Positions 17,148-26,589 of a DNA stretch of 64,000 bases are shown here, one piece after another; position 1 is the stretch's first letter; every line of letters starts with the position of its first letter. Origin of the DNA: Flaviflexus massiliensis (GTDB taxonomy: Bacteria > Actinomycetota > Actinomycetes > Actinomycetales > Actinomycetaceae); contig NZ_LN831058.1 of assembly GCF_001375495.1 (NCBI RefSeq), forward strand, positions 1,632,768-1,696,767. Reading direction: 5' to 3'. Under the pieces are notes generated by a model, which saw only the letters and a list, made by a program, of their open reading frames with translations, had not been told where the DNA came from and did not search any database. The position numbers and the translations under genes are program-made.

Positions 17148-17434
17148 CCCAACCTCCTCGCCGTTATCTGTTTGTAACATCCTAGCCTGTTTTCTTGCGA
17201 CACGCCGAGCTTTGACGAACGGGTATCAGGGGAAAGTCAGCGATCCACACCACCATTTTCAACCCCACTCAGCAAATTTTGCAAGAGAGCGAGCGAGTTT
17301 AATCAAGATTGACGGCACGGGTATCTGAGGCTTGGCAAAGGCACCGACTTCCCGGTCTCGTCATGCTCTAGGAAAAGGGGGTGGTTGCCGGCTGTCACAG
17401 GCCTCTGGTACTACTCGCTCTTCGCGATAGCTAC

Positions 17435-19870
17435 CTAGCGCTCTCCGGCGAGGAAGCGCGTCGTCTCAGCAAAGGTGTCACGTACGCGCTTGTCGCGTAT
17501 GCGGGAATCGGTTCCGTCGAGCACGATTTTGCGCAGGGCTGCAGGGGCATTTGCTCCCGGTCCTTCGAGCCAAGTCTGAGCCTGGTCGATGGTCTCCTCC
17601 GTCGTGGGGAACAGTGCGTAGAGGATGCGTTCAGCAATCTCTTGGGTGCGTTCACGCCACACTCCCAGTGCAATGTCGAAGAAGGGGTACGTTTCTGCCT
17701 CAAAGGGCTGGGTGGCGCCGGCCAGGAGTGCTGAGAGGCGGTTGTTGGACACGACTTCGTCGAGGGCTTGGCGGTAGGCCTGCCGGCGGTGGTCCGGAAG
17801 TGAAGCAACCGCCTCCATGTGCGCAACGATGTCAGCCTCGCTCGGGTTGATCAGTTCCCCGTCGAGTTCGTGCTCGGTGGTCGAGCCGGTTGCTGCGAGA
17901 CCTATGAGGAGCTGCCACTTCGCATCGGGGTCTCCCACGACCGTCGCGAGCGCCTCCTTGAGGAGCGGCTCCGCCTCGGGAAGGGTCGCTCCAGCACGTG
18001 CGAGCGCGCCCCGCCACAGGTGAATGCGATCCTGGTCGTGGTTGTCGACAGCGTCGCGCCAGGAGTCATCGCAGATGCCGAGCCAGATGCTGCGGACAGT
18101 GTCCTGGTCGTGCGTGTAGTGCTCAACAATGTATTCGCAGTTGCGGATCATCTGCCCGAGTTGGCTGGAGTCTGGTTCATCGTGGAAACGACCAACTGCC
18201 TCCATGTACCTTGCCGGGTCAAGCCTGGCATCACGCACTGCCTCCCACAGTCCTGCCCACACAACGCTACGTGCGAGGGGGGCTTCGATGTGGGTGGTGA
18301 GGACACTTTCGAGATGATCGGGGTCGAGGGACGCGATCGCGTAGGTGTGCGCCTCATCGTTGGGGATGATGATGTCGCCGTCAAGGTCGAGGGTGACGGT
18401 GTCGGTGATTTCCACCATTTGTTGATCCACCCGGACGAGCTCTCCGCCTTGACGGACGTAGCCACCTACGCTGAGGCGATGGGGACGATCGATCGGGGTT
18501 CCGTCCGGTTCAGTTCCCTCCTGTGTGAGGATGTTGCCGGTGACTTGCAGGCGGGAGACTCCCGTGGTCTTGAGCCACGCATCTGCCCAAGATCGAAGGT
18601 CGCGTCCCGAGGTTTCTTCGAGAGCGATGAGGAGATCGTCGAGTTTGGCGTTACCGAACTCGTGCTTCTTAAAGAAGGCCCTGGCACCCGCGAAGAAGGC
18701 GTCTTCTCCCACATAGGTGACGAGCTGGCGAAGCGTAGCAGCGCCCTTTGCGTAGGTGATCCCGTCAAAGGCTTGGTCTGCTGCCTCGAGATCGGTGATG
18801 TCGGCAACGATCGGGTGGGTGGTGGGCCGGTTGTCGTTGAGGAACGCCCACACCGATCGCCGTGCCGTGAATGCGACCCAGGCTTCCGTGTATTCGGTGG
18901 CGTGGGTGGAGGCCCAGGCACCCATGAATTCGGCAAAGGATTCTTTGAGCCACAGGTCATCCCACCAGACGGGGGTGACGAGGTCACCGAACCACATGTG
19001 GCTCATTTCGTGCAAGATCGTATTTGCTCGCCCGGCCTTCATTGCCCGAGTGGCGTGCCCCCGGGGAATATAGGCTTCTGTGAACGTGACGAGTCCGGGG
19101 TTTTCCATGGCACCCAGGTTGTATTCGGGAACGAATACTTGGTCGTACTTCCCCCACGGGTACGGGTAATCGAATGCTTCCTCGAACAGGGCGAGTCCCT
19201 TGAGGGAAATATCGAAGATTTCTTCGTGATCGAGGTGCTCGGCTAGCGATGCTCGGCAGTAGAGAGAAAAACGTGGATCATCCGCGGACTGAACCTTGTG
19301 GTAGGGGCCTGCCACAATCGCAGTCAGATAGGTAGGAATGCGTTTTGTGGGAGCAAAAATGTGCCGCACTCCCCCATCAACATCCACGGTCTCAGTCGCG
19401 GCGCTGTTGGACAGCACCGTCCATCCCCCCGGTGCGGTGACCTCAAACTCAAAGGAGGCCTTGAGGTTGGGTTGCTCCATGTTGGGGAACACCCGCCGAG
19501 CATCAGCCGGCTCGTACTGGGTGTAGAGGTAGACCGCATTGTCCACCGGGTCGACGAACCTGTGGAGGCCCTCACCGGAATGGGAGAAGAAGCCCTTCGC
19601 GGTGACGGTCACCGTATTCTTGGACTGAAGGTTTTCCAGATGGATCCGAGCACCATCCCAGTTCGAGGGAACGTCCTCACCGTTGAGGACAACGGAGCTC
19701 ACCTCGGTGCCGATAAAGTCGAGGAACGTTTCGTCTCGGTCGCCTTCGAAGGTGATCGTTGAGACGACGTCAAACGTTTCCTCACCTCGCACATCGAGGG
19801 CTACGTGGTAGGTATCGACTGTCAGATTGCTTCGGCTTGCCGCTTCTTCACGTGTTAAGTTCTCGCTCAC
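17435..19870 (-). CDS. pepN: Aminopeptidase N (M1 family zinc metallopeptidase)
   Basis: The 811-residue enzyme removes N-terminal residues from peptides in the cytoplasm. It has the substrate-binding GAMEN motif at 253-257, the zinc site HEMSH (H287, E288, H291) and the third ligand E310 in LKESFAEF, all in the M1 arrangement. The N-terminal beta domain (about residues 15-200) and C-terminal ERAP1-like helical domain (from about 480) are present. It is slightly shorter than the usual actinobacterial PepN of about 850 residues but shows no gap in key motifs. The ATG is at 19868-19870. No operon partner is apparent. Confidence 0.94.
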   Translation of the reverse strand: MSENLTREEAASRSNLTVDTYHVALDVRGEETFDVVSTITFEGDRDETFLDFIGTEVSSVVLNGEDVPSNWDGARIHLENLQSKNTVTVTAKGFFSHSGEGLHRFVDPVDNAVYLYTQYEPADARRVFPNMEQPNLKASFEFEVTAPGGWTVLSNSAATETVDVDGGVRHIFAPTKRIPTYLTAIVAGPYHKVQSADDPRFSLYCRASLAEHLDHEEIFDISLKGLALFEEAFDYPYPWGKYDQVFVPEYNLGAMENPGLVTFTEAYIPRGHATRAMKAGRANTILHEMSHMWFGDLVTPVWWDDLWLKESFAEFMGAWASTHATEYTEAWVAFTARRSVWAFLNDNRPTTHPIVADITDLEAADQAFDGITYAKGAATLRQLVTYVGEDAFFAGARAFFKKHEFGNAKLDDLLIALEETSGRDLRSWADAWLKTTGVSRLQVTGNILTQEGTEPDGTPIDRPHRLSVGGYVRQGGELVRVDQQMVEITDTVTLDLDGDIIIPNDEAHTYAIASLDPDHLESVLTTHIEAPLARSVVWAGLWEAVRDARLDPARYMEAVGRFHDEPDSSQLGQMIRNCEYIVEHYTHDQDTVRSIWLGICDDSWRDAVDNHDQDRIHLWRGALARAGATLPEAEPLLKEALATVVGDPDAKWQLLIGLAATGSTTEHELDGELINPSEADIVAHMEAVASLPDHRRQAYRQALDEVVSNNRLSALLAGATQPFEAETYPFFDIALGVWRERTQEIAERILYALFPTTEETIDQAQTWLEGPGANAPAALRKIVLDGTDSRIRDKRVRDTFAETTRFLAGER

Positions 19871-20258
19871 GGGCCCATACTAGGACGATTGAGCGGCCGC
19901 GGGCCACACGATAACTGAATGCCAGCGACAATTTTACAAACACTCTTCAACGTGTCGACGGTTTGTCGTTTGCGCGAAATGTCTCGACAAGCGGTCGAAA
20001 GGCATGCACCGGGAGTTGCCAAAACACCCAGCGGTCCGCAAGCTCAATAATTTTTTGCCTCGGCCGCAGAGCTTCCCAGGCCCCGGTGCTACTACCTGCT
20101 GCGGAGAGCAACATGCCCCGCTGCGGCGTGAAGCGTCAAAATAGATTGGCGGCAATTCGATCCCGATTCGACATGCGGCCGTGAAACTCCTGGGGCGTTG
20201 ACGTGTGGAAGGATGTGTTCTCGAACTACGATGAGAGCTACGAAAGAAAGGTCGATCA
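19871..20258. other. Divergent intergenic region between pepN and ald
   Basis: No gene is supported in these 388 bases. They must hold the promoters for the divergent pepN and ald genes. GAAAGAAAGG just before 20259 is the ribosome site for ald. I see no convincing operator or riboswitch. Confidence 0.6.
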
Positions 20259-21383
20259 ATGATTGTTGGCATCCCGGTTGAAATCAAGGACGATGAGGCA
20301 CGTGTCGGGCTGACACCTGCCGGTGCTGGTGAGCTTGTTGCTGCCGGCCACACTGTTCTCGTTGAGACGGGTGCAGGAGCCGGCGCGCAGTGCTTCGACG
20401 AAGACTACGCTGCCGCGGGTGCTCAAATCATTGATACGGCCGAAGAGGTCTGGAACAGCGCACAGCTCATCATCAAAGTGAAGGAACCGATCGGTGCTGA
20501 GCTCGACTACCTCCGCGAGGACCTGACTGTCTTCACCTACTTCCACCTGGCTGCTGACGAAGAGCTTTCCAAGCGCGTTGTTGATTCGGGTGTGACCGCC
20601 GTCGCCTACGAAACGGTACGCCTCCCCAGTGGCGCACTGCCCCTACTCATGCCCATGTCAGAGATCGCGGGCCGGCTGGCACCCCAGGAGGCAGCTCACC
20701 ATCTCATGAAGCCCTTCGGTGGGCCGGGTAGGCTCATGGGTGGTGTCCCCGGAGTCCCACCGGTCCGTACCCTAGTCCTCGGAGCCGGAACCGTGGGTTC
20801 ACATGCTGCCAAGGTCGCCGTTGGGCTCGGGGCTGACGTGACGGTCATGGACGTGAATACGGAGAAGCTCCGCGCACTCGATCGGGAGTACGGAACCCGA
20901 ATCAGAACCTACACCTCCTCCCCCGCCCACGTGTGCGATGAACTGCCACAGGCCGATGTCATCATCGGCACCGCTCTTATCCCCGGTGCTCGCACACCCC
21001 AGCTCGTCACAGAAGACATGTTTGGCCTTCTCAAGGACGACGTGCTTCTCATTGACGTTGCCATCGACCAGGGTGGTTGCTTCGTTGGATCACGTCCGAC
21101 TTCCCACCACGATCCCCTCTTCCGAGATGGCAATCGCATCTACTACTGCGTTGGCAACATGCCCGGAGCGGTGCCCGTCTCGGCAACGGCCGCCCTTACC
21201 GACCAGACTCTCCCCTACATCAAAGAGCTCGTCAACGGCCCCTTCGATGCGATGAAACGCCGCGAGGAGCTTGCCCTCGGACTCCAGTCCGCCCGTGGCC
21301 AACTCTTCGAAACCGGTGTTGCGCACGCGTTCGACCTGCCCTCCTCGGACCGTGAAGCCTTCCTCGACTCCGTGACCGATTAG
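20259..21383 (+). CDS. ald: Alanine dehydrogenase
   Basis: The 374-residue product catalyses NAD-dependent oxidative deamination of L-alanine to pyruvate and ammonia. It begins MIVGIPVEIKDDEARVGLTP, and has the catalytic lysine in IIKVKEPIGAELDYL, the histidine in FTYFHLAADEEL, and the family blocks MPMSEIAGRLAPQEAAHHL and GGVPGVPPVRTLVLGAGTVG, where the last is the nucleotide-binding Rossmann motif. Length is standard (about 370). It stands alone, with its own hairpin downstream. It may link to the D-amino-acid genes nearby through pyruvate, but nothing in the sequence shows shared control. Confidence 0.95.
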   Translation: MIVGIPVEIKDDEARVGLTPAGAGELVAAGHTVLVETGAGAGAQCFDEDYAAAGAQIIDTAEEVWNSAQLIIKVKEPIGAELDYLREDLTVFTYFHLAADEELSKRVVDSGVTAVAYETVRLPSGALPLLMPMSEIAGRLAPQEAAHHLMKPFGGPGRLMGGVPGVPPVRTLVLGAGTVGSHAAKVAVGLGADVTVMDVNTEKLRALDREYGTRIRTYTSSPAHVCDELPQADVIIGTALIPGARTPQLVTEDMFGLLKDDVLLIDVAIDQGGCFVGSRPTSHHDPLFRDGNRIYYCVGNMPGAVPVSATAALTDQTLPYIKELVNGPFDAMKRREELALGLQSARGQLFETGVAHAFDLPSSDREAFLDSVTD

Positions 21384-21482
21384 AGATTACTCCGTCGCTG
21401 TACGGGATTAACTGCAAAGATAGTCAAATTCATCCGCTGAAGTTCTGCGTGATCCAAACCTGAAGAATCGACATTCTATGAC

Positions 21483-21517
21483 TCCCCCGTGAGTCCACGA
21501 CCAGGGCTCACGGGGGA
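21483..21517 (+). terminator. Hairpin after ald
   Basis: TCCCCCGTGAG pairs perfectly with CTCACGGGGGA across a 13-base loop. No T run follows, so termination is inferred only from position, about 100 bases after the ald stop. Confidence 0.5.
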
Positions 21518-21600
21518 ACCTGTCTCAGGCAGTGAACACCGGCGCGCACTTTTATCGAAACGAGTGGTTTAAGCCATCGTTGCGGGGTAGGTTTGGAAGC

Positions 21601-22512
21601 GTGAGTAACGTAACCGTAGCCATTTCGCCCGACTGGACCATCGATCTCGACATTCCTGGCATCACAGTCGTTGAGTGGGACTTTAAGTCCCCAGCACCCG
21701 TGGACCACATCGACATTGCTGTCGCACCCCACGCCACCACCCCGGATCTTGTTGAGCGTGTCGCCAACACTGGAACAAAGTTGCTCCAGCTCGGCTCGAT
21801 CGGATACGACCCGATCCCGCGTGACTTGCCCGAGGGACTTGTCGTGGCGAACGCAGCCGGCGTTCACGAAACAGCAACCGCCGAGCACACGCTCGCCATG
21901 CTCCTCCACTCCACTCGTGAATTCGATCGCTCCATCCGGGCCCAGCAGAACCAGACCTGGGACCAGTTCGATACGAAGGGTCTGGCGGACTCCACAATCG
22001 TTCTCGTTGGCATCGGCGGAGTCGGTACCGCCATCGCCCAGCGCCTTGCTCCTTTTGAAGCCAACGTCATTCGTGTCGCATCGAGGCGCAGGGAGGACAT
22101 GTACGGGACGGTCTTCTCCCTAGAGGAACTTCCCGAACTGCTCCCCCAGGCTGATTCCGTCATTGTCGTTGTCCCCCTCAACGCAAAGACCGAAGGCCTG
22201 ATCGATGATCAATTCCTGTCCCTCATGCCCGACGGTTCGACGCTCATTAACGTGGCCCGCGGCAAAGTAGCCAACACCGATGCGCTCCTCAAGCACGCTG
22301 ACCGCATCCGGATCGCACTCGACGTGACCGATCCCGAACCGCTACCCGATGAGCACCCGCTGTATGAGAAGGCCCTTCTCATCACCGCCCACAACGGTGG
22401 CAACACGGCAGCCATGATCCCCCGCATGAACCGCCTCGTCCGCCGTCAGGTCGGCAACATGATCTCCGGACAGCCCTTCGTCAACGTTGTCCTTGGCGGA
22501 GAACGAGCGTAA
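21601..22512 (+). CDS. D-isomer-specific 2-hydroxyacid dehydrogenase
   Basis: The 303-residue enzyme would reduce a 2-keto acid to a D-2-hydroxyacid with NAD(P)H. It shows GIGGVGTAIAQRL as the Rossmann dinucleotide loop, INVARGKVANTDALL with the catalytic arginine, the glutamate in VTDPEPLPDEHPLY, and the catalytic histidine in ITAHNGGNT. The GTG at 21601 is chosen because TTGGAAGC lies immediately upstream and the longer ATG reading adds unrelated residues. It is shorter than phosphoglycerate dehydrogenase and lacks an ACT domain, so SerA is unlikely. Specific substrate unknown. Confidence 0.9.
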   Translation: MSNVTVAISPDWTIDLDIPGITVVEWDFKSPAPVDHIDIAVAPHATTPDLVERVANTGTKLLQLGSIGYDPIPRDLPEGLVVANAAGVHETATAEHTLAMLLHSTREFDRSIRAQQNQTWDQFDTKGLADSTIVLVGIGGVGTAIAQRLAPFEANVIRVASRRREDMYGTVFSLEELPELLPQADSVIVVVPLNAKTEGLIDDQFLSLMPDGSTLINVARGKVANTDALLKHADRIRIALDVTDPEPLPDEHPLYEKALLITAHNGGNTAAMIPRMNRLVRRQVGNMISGQPFVNVVLGGERA

Positions 22513-22558
22513 CGAAAGGCGCCACGCGCCGCTCAGATAGCCGGTGGAGAAACTCTTG

Positions 22559-22601
22559 AGTGCTGGTCTCGAAGTTTAGGTTTCGGGACCAGCACTTTTT
22601 T
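22559..22601. terminator. Strong intrinsic terminator
   Basis: AGTGCTGGTC pairs with GACCAGCACT, extended by CGAA/TTCG, and is followed by six T residues at 22596-22601. It ends the dehydrogenase transcript and sits 20 bases from the converging regulator gene, so it may work on both strands. Confidence 0.85.
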
Positions 22602-22619
22602 ATTACCTAGGTCGTTTGG

Positions 22620-23324
22620 TCATGAACGGCTTTGCTTCAGGTATCGGTAGATAGTTGGTTCTGAAACGAGGAGCCGGCTTGCCAGCACCGACACTGCTCC
22701 CCGCAGCTGAAAGAATCCGTCCTCGTCAAGGATCCTGACAATCTCGAGTCGGTCCTCCTGTGTATAGTGCGCCACCGGGTAGGGGCGCTGACCGAAGGCG
22801 GTATCAATCGCGGTCGAAGTGATTTCTGAAATCGAATTGGCAATGAGCTCTGGCTTTTCTTCCTCGGTTTCCTGATCCCTGTCGTCGAGGTTGCTGAAGT
22901 AGGCATTGCCGATTTGGCTGACCAGTGCGTCAAGGTTGCGGAGCAACGTCTGGTCGGCATTCAGACAGAGTGCTCCGACAATCCTGCCATCTTTGCGAAT
23001 GAAATATGTTGCCGAGCGAAGACTGCGTGGAACGTCGGAATTCACCGTGTAGCCGGTGACGAATTCTCTATTGTCGTACTGTTTGGTATGGACGGCTCGG
23101 ATAATTAGATCCGTTGCGGGAGAGCCAACTTTCCTGCCGGTTACCTCACCATTCGCAATCGCAACAACCGAATGATCCAGGTCGGCTACGTCGTGCAGAA
23201 CCACTTCTGTCGCGCGCCCCAATGCCTCCCCGAGAAACGTGACGAGCGGAGCAAAGGACATGACGTATTCACTGTCGTTGAGTTCTAAATGCGGCTGATT
23301 GGTGGATTGCTTGTAGATTTTCAA
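22620..23324 (-). CDS. YheO/DauR-type PAS and HTH transcriptional regulator
   Basis: The 234-residue protein has an N-terminal PAS-like sensor domain of the YheO family (PLVTFLGEALGRATEVVLHD, then NREFVTGYTVN and RSATYFIRKDGRIVGALCLN) and a C-terminal helix-turn-helix (LEIVRILDEDGFFQLRGAVS, then VSEPTIYRYLKQ). DauR of this family represses D-arginine catabolism, so a D-amino-acid signal is plausible. The start appears to be TTG at 23322-23324 with GAGGA four bases upstream; a later methionine at MSFAPL is the alternative. It lies downstream of D-serine ammonia-lyase and a GntP permease in the same direction, suggesting that it controls that locus. Confidence 0.85.
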   Translation of the reverse strand: MKIYKQSTNQPHLELNDSEYVMSFAPLVTFLGEALGRATEVVLHDVADLDHSVVAIANGEVTGRKVGSPATDLIIRAVHTKQYDNREFVTGYTVNSDVPRSLRSATYFIRKDGRIVGALCLNADQTLLRNLDALVSQIGNAYFSNLDDRDQETEEEKPELIANSISEITSTAIDTAFGQRPYPVAHYTQEDRLEIVRILDEDGFFQLRGAVSVLASRLLVSEPTIYRYLKQSRS

Positions 23325-23450
23325 CTGTTCCTCATTGAAGGTCTAATTGGACGAGGCGGTGCCGTGACAAGTCATCCGAATCTGAAAGCCCATAGTCCGG
23401 GGAACGGGATACCCGGATAGTAAGTCGGAGATGAATCCTTCATGGCACAC

Positions 23451-23492
23451 TGTGGTTGTTCTCCACTCATCGTTCAGCGAAGAACAACCACA
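23451..23492 (-). repeat. 12-base-pair hairpin between dsdA and the regulator gene
   Basis: TGTGGTTGTTCT and AGAACAACCACA are perfect inverted copies separated by 18 bases. It lies just after the dsdA stop on the minus strand. No T run follows, so it may reduce rather than end transcription into the regulator gene. Confidence 0.55.
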
Positions 23493-23526
23493 GCCCCTTG
23501 TCTTGCTCGGAGGTAAGAACTTCGTA

Positions 23527-24885
23527 CTAGAGCAGTTCCTGACCACGGGCGATGTAGGAACCCATTTCTTCATCGGGAACCATGTTGCCACCGGTAATCC
23601 AGCACAGGTGGGTGGCATTGGCCAGGCGCTCATCGGTCAGTCCAGTGCGCTCTCGATACTCGGCAACCGGCTTCCCTGTGCCATTCATCCGCACGATGCC
23701 GGAGAAGGCAGTCGCGGAAGAGGGCTCAATTCGGAGGTCTTCGGCTTCTGCGAGAGTGGCAACGTGGCGATACATTTCCTCATCGGTCACCGTGTAGTAG
23801 CCGTCGATCAGGTACTGCATGTGTTGACCAACAAAGGCTGATGGGCGCCCACACGCGAGACCGTCCGCTGCGGTGAGATTGTCGATTCCAAAGTCCTGGA
23901 CTGACAAGCCATCGTGAGCGCCAGTCATGACTCCAAGAAGCATGGAAGGAGAATGTGTCGGTTCGGCGAAGATGCAACGGACAGCATCACCAAACACTGA
24001 CTTGAGCCCGAACGCCACCCCTCCGGGGCCGCCGCCAACACCGCAAGGCAGGTAAACGATGAGCGGATGATCTTCATCGACCCGGACGTCGTACGCAGTC
24101 AGTTGTCCGGCTATTCGTGCCGCCGCAACGGCGTACCCGAGGAAGAGTGAAGTAGAGTTCTCATCATCCACAAAGTAGATCGTGGGGTCACTCTCGGCCT
24201 CTTTTCGGCCTTGCGCTACGGCGACAGAATAGTCGGATTCATATTCGACAACATCAACGCCATGCTCGCGCAGCTTTGCCTTCTTCCATTCTCGTGCATC
24301 AGCAGACATGTGGACCGATGCCTGGAAACCTAGTTGGGCTGACATGACACCGATGGAAAGGCCGAGGTTGCCAGTGGAACCGACGGCGACCCGATACTGG
24401 CTAAATACCTCTCGTGCCCTGTCGGTATTGAGTGCCCGATAATTGTCGTCGAGGGTAATGAGGCCATGCTCCAGTGCAATGTCTTCTGCATGCTTGAGAA
24501 CCTCGTAGACTCCGCCACGGGCCTTGATCGAGCCAGAAATGGGCAAGTGTGAGTCGAGCTTGGCCCAGACCTGCCCAGCAATCGTAACCCCGTACCGTTC
24601 CTCGAGAACGGACTTCATGGCAGGCACGCTGACAAGTGGTGATTCGAGGATGCCCGCGGTGGGTGCGGCTGCTGGGAATACATCTGCAAGGTAGGGAGCC
24701 CACCGCCTTAGCCGGTCGGCAGCGTCCTTAATATCCGCTTCGGTGAGACCGACGTGCGCAAGCCCCTCCACAGTGTTCTTAATGTTTGGGTTGAACCACT
24801 CCAACTCCGTCATCTCCTGCAAGCTGGAGATCATGGGGAACTCTTCCACCCATTGGTTAATCGTTTTGCCAAATACTTCGGTCAT
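23527..24885 (-). CDS. dsdA: D-serine ammonia-lyase
   Basis: The approximately 452-residue PLP enzyme converts D-serine to pyruvate and ammonia. The PLP lysine is in [12 protein letters not shown] (K121 counted from the chosen ATG), and the phosphate-binding stretch [15 protein letters not shown] and glycine-rich [13 protein letters not shown] match DsdA closely. Also typical are [12 protein letters not shown] and [12 protein letters not shown]. The ATG at 24885 is preferred over a GTG at 24891 because AAAGGA is eight bases upstream. It is followed by a YheO-type regulator and preceded by a GntP-family permease, the usual partner set for D-serine use. Confidence 0.95.
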   Translation of the reverse strand: MTEVFGKTINQWVEEFPMISSLQEMTELEWFNPNIKNTVEGLAHVGLTEADIKDAADRLRRWAPYLADVFPAAAPTAGILESPLVSVPAMKSVLEERYGVTIAGQVWAKLDSHLPISGSIKARGGVYEVLKHAEDIALEHGLITLDDNYRALNTDRAREVFSQYRVAVGSTGNLGLSIGVMSAQLGFQASVHMSADAREWKKAKLREHGVDVVEYESDYSVAVAQGRKEAESDPTIYFVDDENSTSLFLGYAVAAARIAGQLTAYDVRVDEDHPLIVYLPCGVGGGPGGVAFGLKSVFGDAVRCIFAEPTHSPSMLLGVMTGAHDGLSVQDFGIDNLTAADGLACGRPSAFVGQHMQYLIDGYYTVTDEEMYRHVATLAEAEDLRIEPSSATAFSGIVRMNGTGKPVAEYRERTGLTDERLANATHLCWITGGNMVPDEEMGSYIARGQELL

Positions 24886-24990
24886 GTCCACAGTCCTTTC
24901 ACGTTTGTTATTTTCATTATTTCGGGAGGACGCTCTCCCTCAGTGTTTACTTTTTGGCACGGGTCGTCGTCGTGTGCCCGCTTCCCTGGC

Positions 24991-26376
24991 CTAGATGATG
25001 AGGTCGACAAGGAGAATTGATGCCATGGCGGTCACCGATGCAACGGTTGTTCCACCGGTGAGGGTCTTGTAGGCCTGACCAACAGAAATTCCCATGTATT
25101 CCTTATACAGCCAGAACAGTGAGTCGGTGACGTGAGTCAGGCCCATCGCACCAGCACCGACGGCAAGGACAAGGAGGACCGGGGAGAGGGACGGATCAAC
25201 GATGAGCATCGGCGCGACAATGCCGGCCGCAGAAATCATGGCGACAGTTGCGGAGCCAACGGCAAAGTGCAGAACCATAGCGATGATCCAAGCCAGGATC
25301 AGAGGATTCACCGACCAGCCGGATAGTGCGTCAGCGATCGCTGGGGCAACGCCCGACTCGGTCAGCACTGCGTTGAAGGCCCCTCCCGCACCAATAATCA
25401 GAAGGACACTCGCGATCGGAGCAAAACTCGAGTCGGTGATGTCAGAGAGCTTGTCGAGCCGGATGCCTCTGCGAACACCGAGAGACCAATAAGCAAAGAG
25501 CACTGAAATGAGTAGCGCAATAATCGGGTGGCCGATGAGCAGCATGATATTGAGAAGCGCATTGCCTTCTTCAAGCGTTGATTCGGCGACCGTACGTGCC
25601 ACCATGAGCAGGAGAGGAAGCAGGATCGTGAAAACAGTAATTCCGAAACCCGGAAGATCCTGAACCTCGTCGGATTCTCCATTGATGGTGGGTTCATTCA
25701 GTTCACCACCAAGCCCTGAGCCACCGTGAACACCTGCGGGCACGAGTTCAAGAGCTTCCTGCTTAAGGACCACCCTCATGTACAGCGGTCCGCCAATGAG
25801 AACCGTGGGCAGCGCGACCAGGAGGCCAACAAGAATTACCTGACCAACATCGGCACCAAGAGTTTGCGAAACGGCCGTGGCTGCCGGGTGGGGAGGAAGA
25901 AGGCAGTGAACTGCCATGAGTGAAACGATGAGCGGAACACCAACATAGAGTGTCGAGACTCTCGCCTTCTTGGCAACAACGAAGACAAGTGGCACGAGAA
26001 GGACGAATCCAACCTCAACAAAAACGGGAATGCCGGCAATCAGGCCGAGTAGTGCCATGACAATTGGGGCACGGTGCACTCCAAAAACATTCAGGAGTGA
26101 AATCGCCAGTCTCTCGGCACCCCCTGACACATCGAGGAGCTTCCCGAGCACTGCCCCAAATCCGATAATGAGGACGAGGAATCCGAGAGTGCTCCCTACC
26201 CCTGCTTCCAGCAGGTCGCCAATATTCCCGAGCTCCACTCCTGTCACGAGGGCAACGCTGATTGCGGCAATTGTGAGAGCCAAGGCGCCATGCATCTTCA
26301 GCACGACTATAAGAAAGACGATGAGGGCAATCGCCGCGAATAACACGACGAGCAACCCTCCAGTGGACAGATCCAT
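24991..26376 (-). CDS. GntP family permease, probable D-serine transporter
   Basis: The 461-residue membrane protein has about twelve hydrophobic segments and GntP family landmarks such as VLIIGFGAVLGKLLDVSGGA, RAPIVMALLGLIAGIPVFVE and LLPPHPAATAVSQTLGADVG. GntP members import gluconate or, for DsdX, D-serine by proton symport. The D-serine role is inferred from its position directly upstream of dsdA (105-base gap, same strand). A gluconate role cannot be excluded by sequence, and it would be relevant to the gnd locus. The ATG at 26374-26376 has GGAGG just upstream; a longer reading to 26427 is not supported. Confidence 0.88.
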   Translation of the reverse strand: MDLSTGGLLVVLFAAIALIVFLIVVLKMHGALALTIAAISVALVTGVELGNIGDLLEAGVGSTLGFLVLIIGFGAVLGKLLDVSGGAERLAISLLNVFGVHRAPIVMALLGLIAGIPVFVEVGFVLLVPLVFVVAKKARVSTLYVGVPLIVSLMAVHCLLPPHPAATAVSQTLGADVGQVILVGLLVALPTVLIGGPLYMRVVLKQEALELVPAGVHGGSGLGGELNEPTINGESDEVQDLPGFGITVFTILLPLLLMVARTVAESTLEEGNALLNIMLLIGHPIIALLISVLFAYWSLGVRRGIRLDKLSDITDSSFAPIASVLLIIGAGGAFNAVLTESGVAPAIADALSGWSVNPLILAWIIAMVLHFAVGSATVAMISAAGIVAPMLIVDPSLSPVLLVLAVGAGAMGLTHVTDSLFWLYKEYMGISVGQAYKTLTGGTTVASVTAMASILLVDLII

Positions 26377-26441
26377 GTGACCTCCGAAATCACAACGTCG
26401 TGAATGACTCAAAACAATACGAGGCACCCAAGCGAATAGTT

Positions 26442-26459
26442 GATAAGAAAGTTCTTATC
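26442..26459. promoter_or_regulatory. Palindrome upstream of the D-serine locus
   Basis: GATAAGAA-AG-TTCTTATC is a perfect inverted repeat 66-83 bases upstream of the permease start, within an AT-rich patch. It is well placed to be an operator, perhaps for the YheO-type regulator encoded at the end of the cluster. Function is inferred only from position and symmetry. Confidence 0.45.
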
Positions 26460-26533
26460 GCGATAACAAGAATGTTAGTGAGGTAATGGAGTCCTGACGT
26501 GGGACGAAAGTCTTTGGAGCTAGACGGCACGAA

Positions 26534-26563
26534 GGAGGCCCGGAGCAATGGCTCCGGGCCTCC
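26534..26563 (-). terminator. Terminator hairpin after mycothione reductase gene
   Basis: GGAGGCCCGGAGC and GCTCCGGGCCTCC form a 13-base-pair stem with a four-base AATG loop, positioned 27 bases past the stop of the minus-strand reductase gene. The following sequence has only short T stretches. Confidence 0.68.
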
Positions 26564-26589
26564 GGTGCTTCCGTTCGGGTCCGCTTGCA

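Noticed and set aside
17819-19246. 475-codon plus-strand ORF opposite pepN
   Set aside because: PepN has all M1 motifs on the minus strand; the antisense product looks like random high-GC translation.
21601-22512. Phosphoglycerate dehydrogenase SerA
   Set aside because: At 303 residues it lacks the ACT and intervening domains of SerA.
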